Source of the DNA: DASQPA01 sp963757335
Lineage (GTDB): Bacteria; Acidobacteriota; Thermoanaerobaculia; Multivoradales; UBA5704
Assembly (NCBI GenBank): GCA_963757335.1
Contig: CAVWRJ010000024.1
Coordinates: forward strand, 124,001-188,000
Length of the DNA stretch: 64,000 nt
Direction: 5' to 3'
In this document: positions 17,996 to 27,280 of the stretch, in pieces
How positions within the stretch are numbered: position 1 is the first letter of the stretch
Layout: the number at the start of each line of letters is the position of its first letter
Position numbers and translations under genes: made by a program
The notes under the pieces: generated by a model
Database searches by the model: none
The model's input: the letters and a program-made list of their open reading frames with translations, nothing else
Told to the model about the DNA's origin: nothing

Positions 17996-19209
17996 CAGGC
18001 GGCTCCCCGGCGGGGCGCTGCTTTTAGGCGCTCCCAGGCTTGCGAGTAGATCGAGGCGGTGGCGCGGGCGATCTCCGGCCAGGAGAACTGCGCGGCGGCC
18101 TGGGTGCTGTCTGTGGAGTGCTCGGCATAGCGCTCCGCGGGAAGCGAGAGGAGCTCGACGATCCGGCCGGCGAACCCCGGCACGTCGCCCGTCGGCACGG
18201 CCGTCGGGAGCCGGAGCCGGCGCAGCATGTCGCGCGGTCCGGGAGCGTCGTAGCCGACGGTCGGCAGACCGGCGGCGAGCTTCTCCAGAACCGAAAAACC
18301 GAACCCTTCGAGATAGCCCGGGAAGGCGCCGACCGTCGCCGTTTCCAGGAGGGCCGGGAGCTCTTCGCTCCGGTACCGGGGCACGACCTCGATGGCCGGC
18401 CGCACCGCTTCGGGGAAGTCGCAGAGCACGTAATCCCGGTCGAAGCCGGTGCCCAGGAACCGGAACCGCGCCTGCGGCATCGCCCGGAGGACCAGCTCGG
18501 CAATCCGCGGCCAGTCCTTCGCTCCCTTGCGGCTGTTCCAGGCGCCGATGAAGGCGACCGTCCGGGCGGCGAGGCGCTCGGCGACGCTCGCCCGGGTAGT
18601 GAGGAAGCTCTCCCGCCGGGCGTCCGAGAGACCGAAGGGGAACAGCACCACCTTGCCGGCGAAGCCCATGGGGCCGGCGACGGTCGCCAGGTCGTCGCTG
18701 TTCGACACGTTGATGAGGTCGGCGGCTACAAAGCTCCTGGCGACGTCGCGCTGGCGCCGGCGGGCCCCCGGATAGGTGAGCAGGCGCTCGACCAGCCGGC
18801 GGGCGGAGGGGGGCTCCGGCCAGCGTGCAGCGGCGGCGCGCTCGAACTCATGATACGCCGGGATGAGCCCCACCGAGCGCGCCACGAGGAGCCCCGGAAA
18901 GCCGAGCCGAGACTTGGGGAGCGGCAGGTCGGTCTGGTGCGCCTCGACGACATCGAAGCGCTGGGCGTGAGTCCGCACATGGGCGGCGGCGCGGGCGGCG
19001 AAGCTCTGGTTGCTCCGCAGGTAGGCGGCGAGCCGGCGGGTGAACCGGCCGGAACGGACGGCGGCACCGGCGTTGGGAAAGGCATCCTCGTAGCTGAACT
19101 TCTCGACCGTGTGGCCGAGCTGCCGCAGCTCTTCGGCGAGTTCCAGCTGGACCCGGGGCGCACCGAGGTCGCGCGACCAGGGGGTGTGGATGATCATCAG
19201 GATGCGCAC
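17995..19209 (-). CDS. GT-B glycosyltransferase (GT4-like)
   Basis: A 404-residue protein opening MRILMIIHTPWSRDLGAPRV. The C-terminal half has TVAFIGAWNSRKGAKDWPRI, FRFLGTGFDRDYVL and LEGFGFSVLEKLAAGLPTVGY, equivalent to the GT4 nucleotide-sugar site with its E-x7-E variant. The N-terminal domain includes VEAHQTDLPLPKSRLGFPGL. It is placed 4 bp after the aminotransferase gene and coupled to the methyltransferase. Role: addition of a sugar to the growing oligosaccharide. Confidence 0.8.
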   Translation of the reverse strand: MRILMIIHTPWSRDLGAPRVQLELAEELRQLGHTVEKFSYEDAFPNAGAAVRSGRFTRRLAAYLRSNQSFAARAAAHVRTHAQRFDVVEAHQTDLPLPKSRLGFPGLLVARSVGLIPAYHEFERAAAARWPEPPSARRLVERLLTYPGARRRQRDVARSFVAADLINVSNSDDLATVAGPMGFAGKVVLFPFGLSDARRESFLTTRASVAERLAARTVAFIGAWNSRKGAKDWPRIAELVLRAMPQARFRFLGTGFDRDYVLCDFPEAVRPAIEVVPRYRSEELPALLETATVGAFPGYLEGFGFSVLEKLAAGLPTVGYDAPGPRDMLRRLRLPTAVPTGDVPGFAGRIVELLSLPAERYAEHSTDSTQAAAQFSWPEIARATASIYSQAWERLKAAPRRGAA

Positions 19210-19213
19210 GGGT

Positions 19214-20377
19214 TCATTCAGGGGGGATCGAAGAGAGGGCTGAAAGCAGGGCGGCGGAGACCCGGCGCACCTGCTCGCGGGTCATCCCGACCCAGGTCGG
19301 GAGGCTCAATCCCCGGGCGCCCAGCCACTCGGCGCGCGGGCAGCCGGCCGGTACCTCCCGGGCGGCGTAGGTCGGCAGGGTGTGGCAGGGGTAGAAGAAC
19401 GGCCGGGTCTCGATCCCTTCCCGGGCGAGTCGGGCCATCACCGCGTCCCGGAGTACCCCCGGATGGCCGGGGAGGACGACGCTCCACAGCCAGCAGACGC
19501 TCCGCTCCTCGCGGTCCGCGGCCGCCAGGCGGATGCCGGGGACGCCGCCGAGCTCGGCCCGGTACCAGGCCGCGATTTCGTCGCGGCGGAGGAGGGCGGC
19601 GTCGATCTGTTCGAGTTGCGCCAGGCCCAGCGCCGCCTGGATGTTGGTCATACGGTAGTTGTAGCCCAGGATGGGAAACCAGTAACGTCGCTCGGGGTCC
19701 TGCCCCTGACCCTTGAGCTGGCGGACCAGCCGGCCGAGGGTCTCGTCGTCGCTCGTCACCATGCCCCCCTCGCCGCAGGTGACGATCTTGTTGCCGAAGA
19801 AGCTGAAGGCGGCGACGTCCCCGAGCGAGCCCACGGGCCGGCCGCGATACTGGGCGCCGATCGCCTGCGCCGCGTCCTCGACGACCTTCAATCCGGCCTC
19901 CTTCGCCACCCGATGGACGGCGTCCATGGGCGCCGGCCGGCCGTAGAGATGGACGGCGACGATCGCCCTGGTGCGGGGTGTCAGCTTGGCGTAGAGGTCC
20001 TCGGGCGCTAAGTTCCAGGTTTCGAGATCGGCGTCGACGAAGACCGGGACGGCGCCGCAGTAGTGCACCGCGTTGGCGGTGGCGACGTAGGTGAGCGACG
20101 GCACCAGCACCTCGTCGCCGGGACCGAGGCCGAGGCCGAGGAGGGCGAGGTGGAGGGCGGAGGTGCCGCTGTTGCAGCCCACGGCATGGCGGACCCCAGC
20201 GTGGGCGGCGAAGCGATCCTCGAAGCGGCCGATGAACGGCCCGAGCGAGGAGATCCAGGTGGTGTCGAGACACTCGGCGACGTAGCGCCGCTCGTTGCCC
20301 GCGAGCGCCGGGGCGGCGACCGGGAGGAAGTCACCTGCCGCGAGGGCGGCCGCGCCGGGATGAGACTCGCTGGCGAT
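19214..20377 (-). CDS. DegT/DnrJ/EryC1/StrS sugar aminotransferase, start uncertain
   Basis: PLP enzyme of the DegT family: GCNSGTSALHLALLGLG, DEVLVPSLTYVATANAV, VVEDAAQAIGAQYRG (PLP aspartate) and AAFSFFGNKIVTCGEGGM, whose Lys should form the Schiff base. It transaminates keto-sugar nucleotides to amino sugars. Homology-like sequence extends upstream of the first in-frame GTG (20182) through CLDTTWISSLGPFIGRFEDR and FLPVAAPALAGNERRYV, but no ATG, GTG or TTG is in frame there. An ATC at 20377 stands 6-7 bases after GGAGGT and would give 387 residues. Either a base error hides the start, or a rare codon is used. Confidence 0.82.
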   Translation of the reverse strand: MASESHPGAAALAAGDFLPVAAPALAGNERRYVAECLDTTWISSLGPFIGRFEDRFAAHAGVRHAVGCNSGTSALHLALLGLGLGPGDEVLVPSLTYVATANAVHYCGAVPVFVDADLETWNLAPEDLYAKLTPRTRAIVAVHLYGRPAPMDAVHRVAKEAGLKVVEDAAQAIGAQYRGRPVGSLGDVAAFSFFGNKIVTCGEGGMVTSDDETLGRLVRQLKGQGQDPERRYWFPILGYNYRMTNIQAALGLAQLEQIDAALLRRDEIAAWYRAELGGVPGIRLAAADREERSVCWLWSVVLPGHPGVLRDAVMARLAREGIETRPFFYPCHTLPTYAAREVPAGCPRAEWLGARGLSLPTWVGMTREQVRRVSAALLSALSSIPPE

Positions 20378-20381
20378 CGCC

Positions 20382-21547
20382 CTACCTCCCGGCCTCGGCG
20401 TAGGAAGCGAGGCAACGCTCGGTGACCGCTTCCCAGGTGAATTTCTCGACGATCCGCTGCCTTGCCGCCGCGCCGAGCCGGGCCGCTAAGGCCGGGTCGC
20501 CGAGGAGGAGTCGGATGCGGGCGCGGAGGGCCTCGGGATCGTTCGGCGGCACGAGGAAGCCGGTTACCCCGTCGACGACGACCTCCGGTATCCCCCCCAC
20601 GTCGCTGCCGAGGAGGGGAGTGCCGCATGCCATCGCCTCCATGCCGGTGAAGCCCAGGAGCTCCGGGAGGGCCGTCGTCTCGCCGTAGACGTTGGTGTAG
20701 ACCGAGGAGAGGACCGCCACCTCCGCCGAGCGGTAGGCGTGGAGGATCTCGTCGTCCGAGGCGTCGGTGACGAAGGTCACCTCTTTGCCCTCGGCCAGCC
20801 GATGGAGGAGCCGCAGGTACTCCTCGTGATAGGGGCGGCCGATGATGCGGAGCGGGACCCCGGGGTCGACCGCCTGGACGAGGTAGTCGATCCCCTTGTG
20901 CGGCAGAAGCCGGCCGACGAAGAGGACCCCCCGCCGCGGGACCTCGGGCGCCGGGCAATAACGGAGGACGTCGATCCCGGCGTAGATGATCGACACCTTT
21001 TCGCGGACGGCATCGAACTGCGGGATCCCCTGGGGAGCGAGGAGGAGGAAGCCGTCGACCCAGCGGGCGAGCGGCAGCCGGCCGACCAGCGTCAGGCTCC
21101 CCCCGCCGCCGACGTCGGTGACGAAGACCTTCTTGTCGAGGATGCGGGCGAGGAGGACCGAGAAATCGGTGACCAGGGTGTTCCAGGAGACGCAGTGGAT
21201 GACGTCGACGTCGTGGAGCCCGGCGAGGAACCCCAAGGCCAGAGGGTTCATCCGCTCCCCACGGGGGTAGAGGAACGGCTTGTCGATGCGGATCTCCAGG
21301 TCCCCTTCCCACCAGCGCCGGGGACGGTCTCCGAAGGTGAGGAGGCGGGTGGGCACCCGCCGGGAGAGCGACCGGGCGAGCTCCAGGGCGTAGCGCTCGC
21401 CGCCGCCGAAGATCCCGTCCTCCCCGAAAGGGATGGGATAGACGACGGCGACCCGCGGATGGGCAGCGCGGCTTACTTCGAGCATGGAAAGAGCGGGCGG
21501 TTGCGATTGACGATCATCCGGGATGGCGAAGAGCGGGCTCAAGGCAT
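20382..21547 (-). CDS. Family 4 glycosyltransferase
   Basis: A 388-residue GT-B enzyme from the ATG at 21547, which overlaps the flippase stop; the ATG at 21485 (367 residues) is an alternative because the conserved region begins only at RVAVVYPIPFGEDGIFGGGE. The C-terminal half has RRGVLFVGRLLPHKGIDYLV, PLRIIGRPYHEEYLRLL and LLGFTGMEAMACGTPLLGSD. No strong ribosome-binding site marks either start. It follows the flippase gene. Confidence 0.82.
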
Positions 21548-22867
21548 CCATTGTACCCACCGGGGCCGCCAGAAGCCGAGGGCCGTGATCGTGAGCTGGA
21601 GAGAGAGGCCGACAATCCCCGTCAGCAGGCTGAAGGTGAGGACTCCCGCCGTCGTCGAGAGCGGAAGGAGGGCCACGAAGATCGCCTGGGCGGCGATCAG
21701 AGCGAGCATCGCCAGGCTCTCCCAGCGGTTCCACGAACGCGCGAAGTTGACCCCCACGGCATAGCCGGAGAGGAGGGTCACCCCCGACCCCGCGACCACC
21801 ACCAGAAGCTCGTGGTGGAGGCCGTGGTACGACTTGCCGAGGAGGACGAGGAACAGCTCGGGAGTGAGCCAGGCGAAGCCGAAGAGCCCGAGGGAGATCG
21901 CGATGAGGAGACCACCGTACTGCAGGTAGCGCCGGCGGTAGAGCCGTTCGTCGACGATCCGCGCCATGCGCGGCAGGAAGACGATGCCGATCAGCCCGGA
22001 GAAGAGATTGAACAGGAACCCCAGGCGGCCGAGGGCACCGACCTCCGCGATGTTGCGGGTGGCGCCGAAGGTCGCCGCGAGCCAGATGACGAGCGGCCCC
22101 TGGACCGAGAAGTAGAGCGCGGAGGGGAGGCTGGGGAGAATGTAGCGCAGGACCTGCCGGCGGTGGGACCCGAGCTCGGGGTGGACCGGCGCCCTGTCGC
22201 GGGCCGTGGCCAGGCGGGCCGAGGTGAGGATGCCGAGGCTCGTCGCGAGGATCCCGATCCAGGCGCGGAGGAGCGCCGTCGCCACCATGAGGAGGGCGAA
22301 GAGCAGGCGGACGACGCTCCCTGCGAGCTCCGCCCGGTAGGCCTGGCCGTAGCGCCCGGCGAGGCGGAGCGAGAGGACCCGCACCGAGGAGGCGATCTGG
22401 AACCAGACGCCGACCAGGATCGCCGCGGTGATGAGCCCCACGTCGAGCGGCCGGAACCCCTTGGCGAGGGCGGTCCGGGGAAAGACGAGGAGCACGGCGA
22501 CGCTGCCCAGGAGAAAGCCGATGCGGCGCAGCGACAAAACCGCCGCGAAGTAGGGGCCGAAGTCCGTCTGCTCCTTGACTGTGCGCTGGTAGAAGTAGAG
22601 GAGGGAGCTGGTGCTCCCGAGGTCCGAGGCGAAGGTGAAGAAGCTGATCGCCGAGTTGGCCAGGGTATAGAGGGCGAACTCGCCGATCGGCATCGAGCGG
22701 ACGAGGAGGAGCCCGGCGAGCGCCCCGGCGAGCTGGGTCAGACCCTGCGCCGAGAAGTAGGCGGAGAAGATCCCGAACCAGTCGAAGAGCAGCTGCCGGT
22801 GCCGGGAGAGCGGGATCGGCGGGGGAGCTTCGGGAGCCAGGGGTGCCGGTGGGGCGAGGGAGTCCAT
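21539..22867 (-). CDS. Wzx-type polysaccharide flippase
   Basis: A 442-residue polytopic membrane protein with roughly 12-14 hydrophobic segments: for example LAGALAGLLLVRSMPIGEF, LYTLANSAISFFTFASDL, LLFALLMVATALLRAWIGIL, FNLFSGLIGIVFLPRMARI and LTFSLLTGIVGLSLQLTIT. The N-terminal LVRSMPIGEFALYTLANS pattern is common in polysaccharide exporters of the MOP superfamily. It should flip the lipid-linked repeat unit to the periplasm for the Wzy-like protein. The start at 22867 is 8 bp after the asparagine synthase stop. The proline-rich N-terminal tail (PPAPLAPEAPPPIP) comes from a 9-bp-periodic stretch. Confidence 0.8.
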   Translation of the reverse strand: MDSLAPPAPLAPEAPPPIPLSRHRQLLFDWFGIFSAYFSAQGLTQLAGALAGLLLVRSMPIGEFALYTLANSAISFFTFASDLGSTSSLLYFYQRTVKEQTDFGPYFAAVLSLRRIGFLLGSVAVLLVFPRTALAKGFRPLDVGLITAAILVGVWFQIASSVRVLSLRLAGRYGQAYRAELAGSVVRLLFALLMVATALLRAWIGILATSLGILTSARLATARDRAPVHPELGSHRRQVLRYILPSLPSALYFSVQGPLVIWLAATFGATRNIAEVGALGRLGFLFNLFSGLIGIVFLPRMARIVDERLYRRRYLQYGGLLIAISLGLFGFAWLTPELFLVLLGKSYHGLHHELLVVVAGSGVTLLSGYAVGVNFARSWNRWESLAMLALIAAQAIFVALLPLSTTAGVLTFSLLTGIVGLSLQLTITALGFWRPRWVQWMP

Positions 22868-22874
22868 CGCTTCT

Positions 22875-24668
22875 CTAGGCCCCAATTTCGGCCCCAAGCT
22901 CGGCAAGTATCCGCCGGGCGAGGGCGCGCGAGCGGCCGCCGCGGGTGGTCGCCGCGGCGTCCGGGAGCATCCACTCGACGACGGGGATGTAGAAGCCGGT
23001 CTTGGCGCGCGCGAAGAGGGCCGCCGGCAGCTCGGGGGCGAGCCGCCGGGCGAGGGCGGCCTTCCCCTCCTTCCGGGCGGGTGCGAAGCCGTGGGCGGCG
23101 AGCCGGCGGTGGAGCCAGGCGTCGACCAGCGGCACCCGGAGCTCGACCGAGGAGGCCATGGAGGCCCAGTCGGAGTCGCGGAGGAGCTGGTTTCTCATGT
23201 ACTGCGCGGTCTCCATCCGGTGGACGGCCAGCCAGGGGTCGAGCTCGCCGTGCCCGTTGCCGGCCTGGGGAGCGAGGGCCCTCCCGGCGTCGGCGATCGG
23301 ATCGTACGCGGCGAGGCCCTCGGCGGCCCGCTCCTTGCCGAGGAGCCCGGGCAGCTCCGCGGGGAGGAAGAGGCCGCGGCGGAGGAAGTAGCTCCCGGGG
23401 AGGCTGCCGCCATGGGCGAGGAGCCCGGCGAGCTTCGGCTGGCTCGGCGAGAGGCGGGCGGCGAGCGCCGGCCAGGCTTTCGCGAGCCCGGGGAGTCTCC
23501 CCGCCCAGCGCGCCGCCGGGACCCCGCGCGGCACGTCGACGAAAGATGGGTAGCTGCCGAAGATCTCGTCGCCCCCCAGCCCGGAGAGCACGACCTTCAA
23601 TCCCGCCTCGTGCGCCGCCCGGCTGACGGCGAAGGTGTTGAAGCCGTCGATCGAGGGCTGGTCCATGGCGGCGAGGGCCGCCGGCCAGAGCGCGGCGAAG
23701 TCCGCCCGGCCCATCCGGCGTTCGACGTGCCGCAGGCCGAGGGTGCGGGCCACCTCCGCGGCGAGCGGCGCCTCGTCGGCCGGAGTGCCGAGGAGGGCGT
23801 CGAAGCGCAGGGTGAAGCTGGTCGGCGGCTCCGGCAGATGGCGGCGGGCGAGGGCCGCGATCAGCCCCGAGTCGAGCCCCGCCGAGAGGAAGACGGCGAC
23901 CGGCACGTCGGAGACCAGGTGGGCGACGACCGACTCCTCGATCGCCGCCTCCGGCGTCGCCTGGGTTGCCAGAGGCTCGGGATCGGCGACCCGGAACGAC
24001 CGCGGCTCGCCCGGCCGCCCCTCCTCGACGGCGAGCGAGCACCCCGCCGGCAGGGCGCGGACGGCGCGGCGGATCGTCCACGGCTCCGGCACCGAGCCCC
24101 AGAGGAGGAAGCCGGCGAGCCCCGCCGGGTCGATCGCCGGGGGGATCGCGCCCCCCGCTTCGAGCGCCTTGACCTGAGAGGCGAAGCGGAGGGTGCTGCC
24201 GTCCGTCGCGTAGTAGAGCGGCTTGATCCCCAGGGGGTCGCGGGCGAGGAGGAGCCGCCGCGTCCGGCCGTCCCAGATCGCCAGGCCGAACATGCCGCGC
24301 AGCAGGGGGAGGCAGCCATCCCCATGCCGCAGGTAGAGGGCGAGGACGACCTCGGTGTCGCTCTGGCTCCGGAAGCGGTGGCCCTCGGCAGCGAGCCCGG
24401 CCCTCAGCTGGCGGAAGTTGTAGATCTCCCCATTCAGCACCACCTGGACCGCGCCGTCCTTGCTCGCCATGGGCTGGGCGCCGGCCGGGGAGAGGTCGAG
24501 GATGGCGAGCCGGCGGCTCCCCAGCGCGGCCCGGCCGTCCGCCGACACCCAGGCTCCCGCCCCGTCCGGGCCGCGCGCCGCCATCGCCTCCCGGGTCCGC
24601 AGCAGCTCCTCGCGATCGATGAGGGCCGCTCCCGGGCCGAGGCTGACGATGCCGTTAATGCCGCACAT
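22875..24668 (-). CDS. asnB: Asparagine synthase (glutamine-hydrolysing) AsnB-like
   Basis: A 597-residue two-domain protein. The N-terminal glutaminase starts MCGINGIVSL with the catalytic Cys2 and has LGSRRLAILDLSPAGAQPM and LNGEIYNFRQL. The C-terminal synthetase domain has the ATP pyrophosphatase loop FLSAGLDSGLIAAL and VVLSGLGGDEIFGSYP. Such AsnB paralogues in polysaccharide operons usually amidate a uronic acid or similar carboxylate rather than make asparagine; that is inference from context. It is the second gene of the operon. Confidence 0.88.
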   Translation of the reverse strand: MCGINGIVSLGPGAALIDREELLRTREAMAARGPDGAGAWVSADGRAALGSRRLAILDLSPAGAQPMASKDGAVQVVLNGEIYNFRQLRAGLAAEGHRFRSQSDTEVVLALYLRHGDGCLPLLRGMFGLAIWDGRTRRLLLARDPLGIKPLYYATDGSTLRFASQVKALEAGGAIPPAIDPAGLAGFLLWGSVPEPWTIRRAVRALPAGCSLAVEEGRPGEPRSFRVADPEPLATQATPEAAIEESVVAHLVSDVPVAVFLSAGLDSGLIAALARRHLPEPPTSFTLRFDALLGTPADEAPLAAEVARTLGLRHVERRMGRADFAALWPAALAAMDQPSIDGFNTFAVSRAAHEAGLKVVLSGLGGDEIFGSYPSFVDVPRGVPAARWAGRLPGLAKAWPALAARLSPSQPKLAGLLAHGGSLPGSYFLRRGLFLPAELPGLLGKERAAEGLAAYDPIADAGRALAPQAGNGHGELDPWLAVHRMETAQYMRNQLLRDSDWASMASSVELRVPLVDAWLHRRLAAHGFAPARKEGKAALARRLAPELPAALFARAKTGFYIPVVEWMLPDAAATTRGGRSRALARRILAELGAEIGA

Positions 24669-24687
24669 GGGGGTCGCTCGTCTGCCG

Positions 24688-25769
24688 TCAGCCGGTCGAG
24701 GAAGGGCCGGAGCCCGGCCCGGTAGCGCTCCGGAGTGAAAACCTCTCGGTACCGCCGCTCTCCGGCCTCGCCCATCCGGCGGGCGAGCTCCGGCTCGTCG
24801 AAGCAGCCGCACCAGGGCGCTCGCGAGCCCTCGGTCGTCGTCCGGATCGATGAGGAGCCCGGTCTTCCCGTCCTCGACCACCTCGGCGGCGGCGGTGCCG
24901 CGCACCGCGACGCAGGGTTTGCCGGCCCGCATGGCTTCCAGGTAGACGAGCCCGAACCCCTCGCCCTGGCTCGGCAGGGCGAAGACAGCCGCCCGCCGGT
25001 AGAGCTCGGCCAGGGTCGCCTCGCTGACGAAGCCGGTGAAGAGCACCCTGCCGGAGAGCCCCATGGATTCGGCCAGGCGCTCCAGGCGCGGCCGGTCGTC
25101 GCCGTCGCCCGCCACGACCAGGCGCAGCTGCGGCCGGAAGTCCCGGAACCCGGCGAAGAGGGTGAGCAGCTGGTCGTGCCCCTTGTAGCGCTCGCTCGGC
25201 GTCCATCCGCCCGACGATCAGGACGTAGCCCTCCCCGGCGCGGGCGAGACTCTCCTCGTCGAGACGGCCTTCGGGCTCGCGCTCTTCGAGGCAGATCGGG
25301 AGGACGTCGATCTCCCCCAGGCCGGGGTTGACCTCCGCGCGCCCGGCGGGCGGTGTAGGCCGAGATGGCGAGCCGCACGGTGGCTTTTCGCAGGGCACGG
25401 GAGCGGTCCCAGGTCAGCGGGCGCCAGGCCTCGATGCCCAGGAGGGACACGAGATAGGGAGCGCGGAGCGGGCTCGGCAGCCAGGCTTCGCAGCCGTGCC
25501 GGACCGAGGAGGTCGTAGACGAACGCGGCCGGCGGCCCGGCGAGCTGCCGCCGCCAGGCGGCGCGGGCGAGCGCGCCCTGCCGGCCGGCGAAGCCCCGCG
25601 CCGGGGCTCCGCCGCAGGGTAGGCCGTCTCCCGTCAGCGAGAGAATGGAGAAGCGGAGGCCCTGCTCCTCGGCGTAGGCGGCAGCGCTCACGGCGAGCAG
25701 GCGCCCGGCCGCTGCCCGGCCGCCCCCCGCGAGGTCGAGGCCGGCGGAGACGAAGACGAGGTCGCGCAT
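24688..25769 (-). CDS. Family 4 glycosyltransferase, four or five apparent frameshifts, first gene of the operon
   Basis: Starts at the ATG at 25769 (MRDLVFVSAGLDLAGGGRA). The gene is scattered over frames: break near 25505 into HGCEAWLPSPLRAPYLV, near 25350 into AEVNPGLGEIDVLPICLEE, near 25195 into YKGHDQLLTLFAGFRDF and VVAGDGDDRPRLERL, and near 24805 into FDEPELARRMGEAGERRY. Together they form a normal GT4 with SQGEGFGLVYLEAMRAGKP. Each break is a +1 shift; the one near 25195 is a GAGC duplication. A fifth is needed to end at the TGA at 24688. With so many breaks, either this is a pseudogene or the assembly is poor here. Confidence 0.6.
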
Positions 25770-25920
25770 GGTGACTCGATGGGGAACCCTGCCGGAGACG
25801 GGGCTGCTTCGAACCTCAGGATGGGCACTTCCGTACGGCGACCTCGCTCTAAATGTCGGTGACGAAAAGGATTCTCGCAGAATATAGCTGGAGACGCAAC
25901 CGTCCGGCCCGGACCCCCGG

Positions 25921-25943
25921 GAAGGGCCCTCCCAGGGCCCTTC
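25921..25943 (+). terminator. Perfect 10-bp hairpin, terminator-like
   Basis: GAAGGGCCCT and its exact complement AGGGCCCTTC separated by CCC, followed on the plus strand by TCTTCATTCTGCTTCATT. No plus-strand gene ends upstream, so it may instead stop antisense transcription or act as a leader structure of the minus-strand operon. Confidence 0.45.
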
Positions 25944-26078
25944 TCTTCATTCTGCTTCATTAGAGTTTACCGGCGTATCTCTTACAAACTGCTGCGTCCA
26001 CAACACTTACGGGATTTAAATTTCCCCTCCTCAATTTGTCGCTTTCTCGGATGTTGCTCGGAGAAACTTCTGGTCCAG

Positions 26079-26120
26079 ACGGCGCCGCTTGAGGCGCCGT
26101 TCTTCGAGCCTCAAGGCTCG
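26079..26120 (+). promoter_or_regulatory. Two adjacent hairpins in the leader of the small gene
   Basis: ACGGCGCC/GGCGCCGT with loop GCTTGA (26079-26100), then CGAGCCT/AGGCTCG with loop CA (26105-26120), ending 15 bases before the start codon at 26136. The first is followed by only TTCTTC, so it is a weak terminator. A structured 5' leader that controls translation is possible but unproven. Confidence 0.4.
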
Positions 26121-26135
26121 CGAAAGGAAAACGTC

Positions 26136-26602
26136 ATGAACCAGGAGACTCTCACGCCGCCGTCGACCCCGGTCGCTCCCCAGGAGACCCCGAACACCCC
26201 CAAGCGGAAGGTCCGCAAGAAGGAAACCACCTCGGCGGGCAAGATCGGCGATTGGCAGCGCCTCCTCGCCCCGCTCGCCGCCAACGGCGACGAGCTGAAG
26301 CACCTGGAGGTCCCCCGTACCCAACTCGCGGCGATGGCGGCCGAGGCCGAGGACATGAAGAAGCAGCAGACCGCCCAGCGGGCCGCCAAGCAGGCGGCCA
26401 CCCAGCAGTTCCAGGAGATGCTCACCGAGGGCGACCGCTTGGCGACTCTGCTGCGCCAGGCGGTCAAGCAGCACTATGGCATCCGCGCGGAGAAGCTCTC
26501 CGAGTTCGGTTTGCAGCCCTTCCGCGGCCGCAAGCAGCCGGCCACCCGCCGGCCACCGCGCCGGCGCCCACTCCGGAAATTCCGCCCAAGACTGCGGCCT
26601 AA
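26136..26602 (+). CDS. Small charged coiled-coil-like protein, one apparent frameshift
   Basis: About 155 residues. Good ribosome-binding context (AAAGGAAA, then ATG at 26136). The N-terminus is Pro/Thr-rich with a basic patch (KRKVRKKE). The middle (about 55-120) is Ala/Gln/Glu-rich and helical (AAEAEDMKKQQTAQRAAKQ). The C-terminus has YGIRAEKLSEFGLQPFRGRK, which looks like a conserved motif. Near 26545, in a direct repeat of CCGGCCACC, the frame shifts so that the protein ends in ATAPAPTPEIPPKTAA at 26602, just before a terminator. I do not recognise the family. Single-gene transcript between the operon promoter and a repeat array; basic character suggests nucleic-acid contact, but that is a guess. 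Confidence 0.6.
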
Positions 26603-26636
26603 AGCCGCCCGCCGTAATCCTGCCGTCTTGCCCTTC

Positions 26637-26670
26637 GGGGGCGTGCTCCGCACGCCCCCGCTTTTTTTCC
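26637..26670 (+). terminator. Rho-independent terminator of the small gene
   Basis: Perfect 10-bp stem GGGGGCGTGC/GCACGCCCCC with loop TCC, followed by GCTTTTTTTCC. It begins 34 bases after the stop at 26602, which supports that stop over the longer unshifted reading frame. Confidence 0.9.
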
Positions 26671-26837
26671 CCGCACCGAGAGTCGCCGTTCGCAAACTCC
26701 GTTCCGCTGTCCCCCGGTTTTACTTCCGCTGCCAATAGCTTAGTGGCAATGTCTCGGGACTGTGCTTTGCGGTCGCCGGACTCAATAGCCAGGTAAGGAG
26801 ACGACGTCTTCGCTGCCTGGACTCCGTCTCCGGTGCC

Positions 26838-27250
26838 GCACCGTCGATGTCGAGCCCCGGGACCGAGATGTCGAGTCCCGGGACCGAGACTCCGAAGTCT
26901 CCGGACTGCGAGTCGTAGTCCGGGGACTGAGAGTCGCCGTCCCGTCACCACGGGTGGACTCCAGGGTTTAAGACCGCCGGCCCGGGGCTGCGCTCTCAAG
27001 TCCCGGTACCGCGACTCCAAGTCGCGGGCCGGAGACTCCGAGTCCCGCGACCCCGACCGCCCTCCCGGGACCCCGACCCTCGGCCGGGGGACGGCGATTC
27101 GTCGTCCCGGGATCGCGACGTCGAGTCCGGGGACCACGATCCAGAGCCGCGGGACGGAGGTCTTTCTCCCTGGCGGAGGACCGAAGTCCCGGGACCATGA
27201 ACCCAAGTCCCGGCGCTCCGTCATCGAGTCCCGATCCCGAGACCCGCAAT
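26838..27250. repeat. Degenerate 21-bp tandem repeat array (array A)
   Basis: About 18 imperfect units of 20-22 bp built on CGGGACCGAGA...CGAGTC. The most regular run is 26999-27240. Because 21 is a multiple of 3, both strands read as heptapeptide repeats (minus strand: VPGLDVA, IPGRRIA, VPRPRVG), which creates long spurious reading frames. Units vary too much for a CRISPR and there are no constant repeats with unique spacers. No gene is supported. Confidence 0.75.
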
Positions 27251-27280
27251 AGCGGCAGCCAAGGCTTTGTCCAAGTCTCT

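Larger units (their letters stand above)
25770..26135. other. Intergenic region between divergent genes, with three strong hairpins
   Basis: No gene is supported here. It must hold the promoters of the minus-strand polysaccharide operon and of the small plus-strand gene, but I cannot pick convincing -35/-10 pairs. It contains three perfect hairpins listed separately (25921-25943, 26079-26100, 26105-26120). Confidence 0.6.

Noticed and set aside
26031..27224. Long minus-strand reading frame of nearly 400 codons across array A
   Set aside because: It is open only because 21-bp repeats keep the frame; it runs antisense through the small gene and its terminator and has no plausible start signal.
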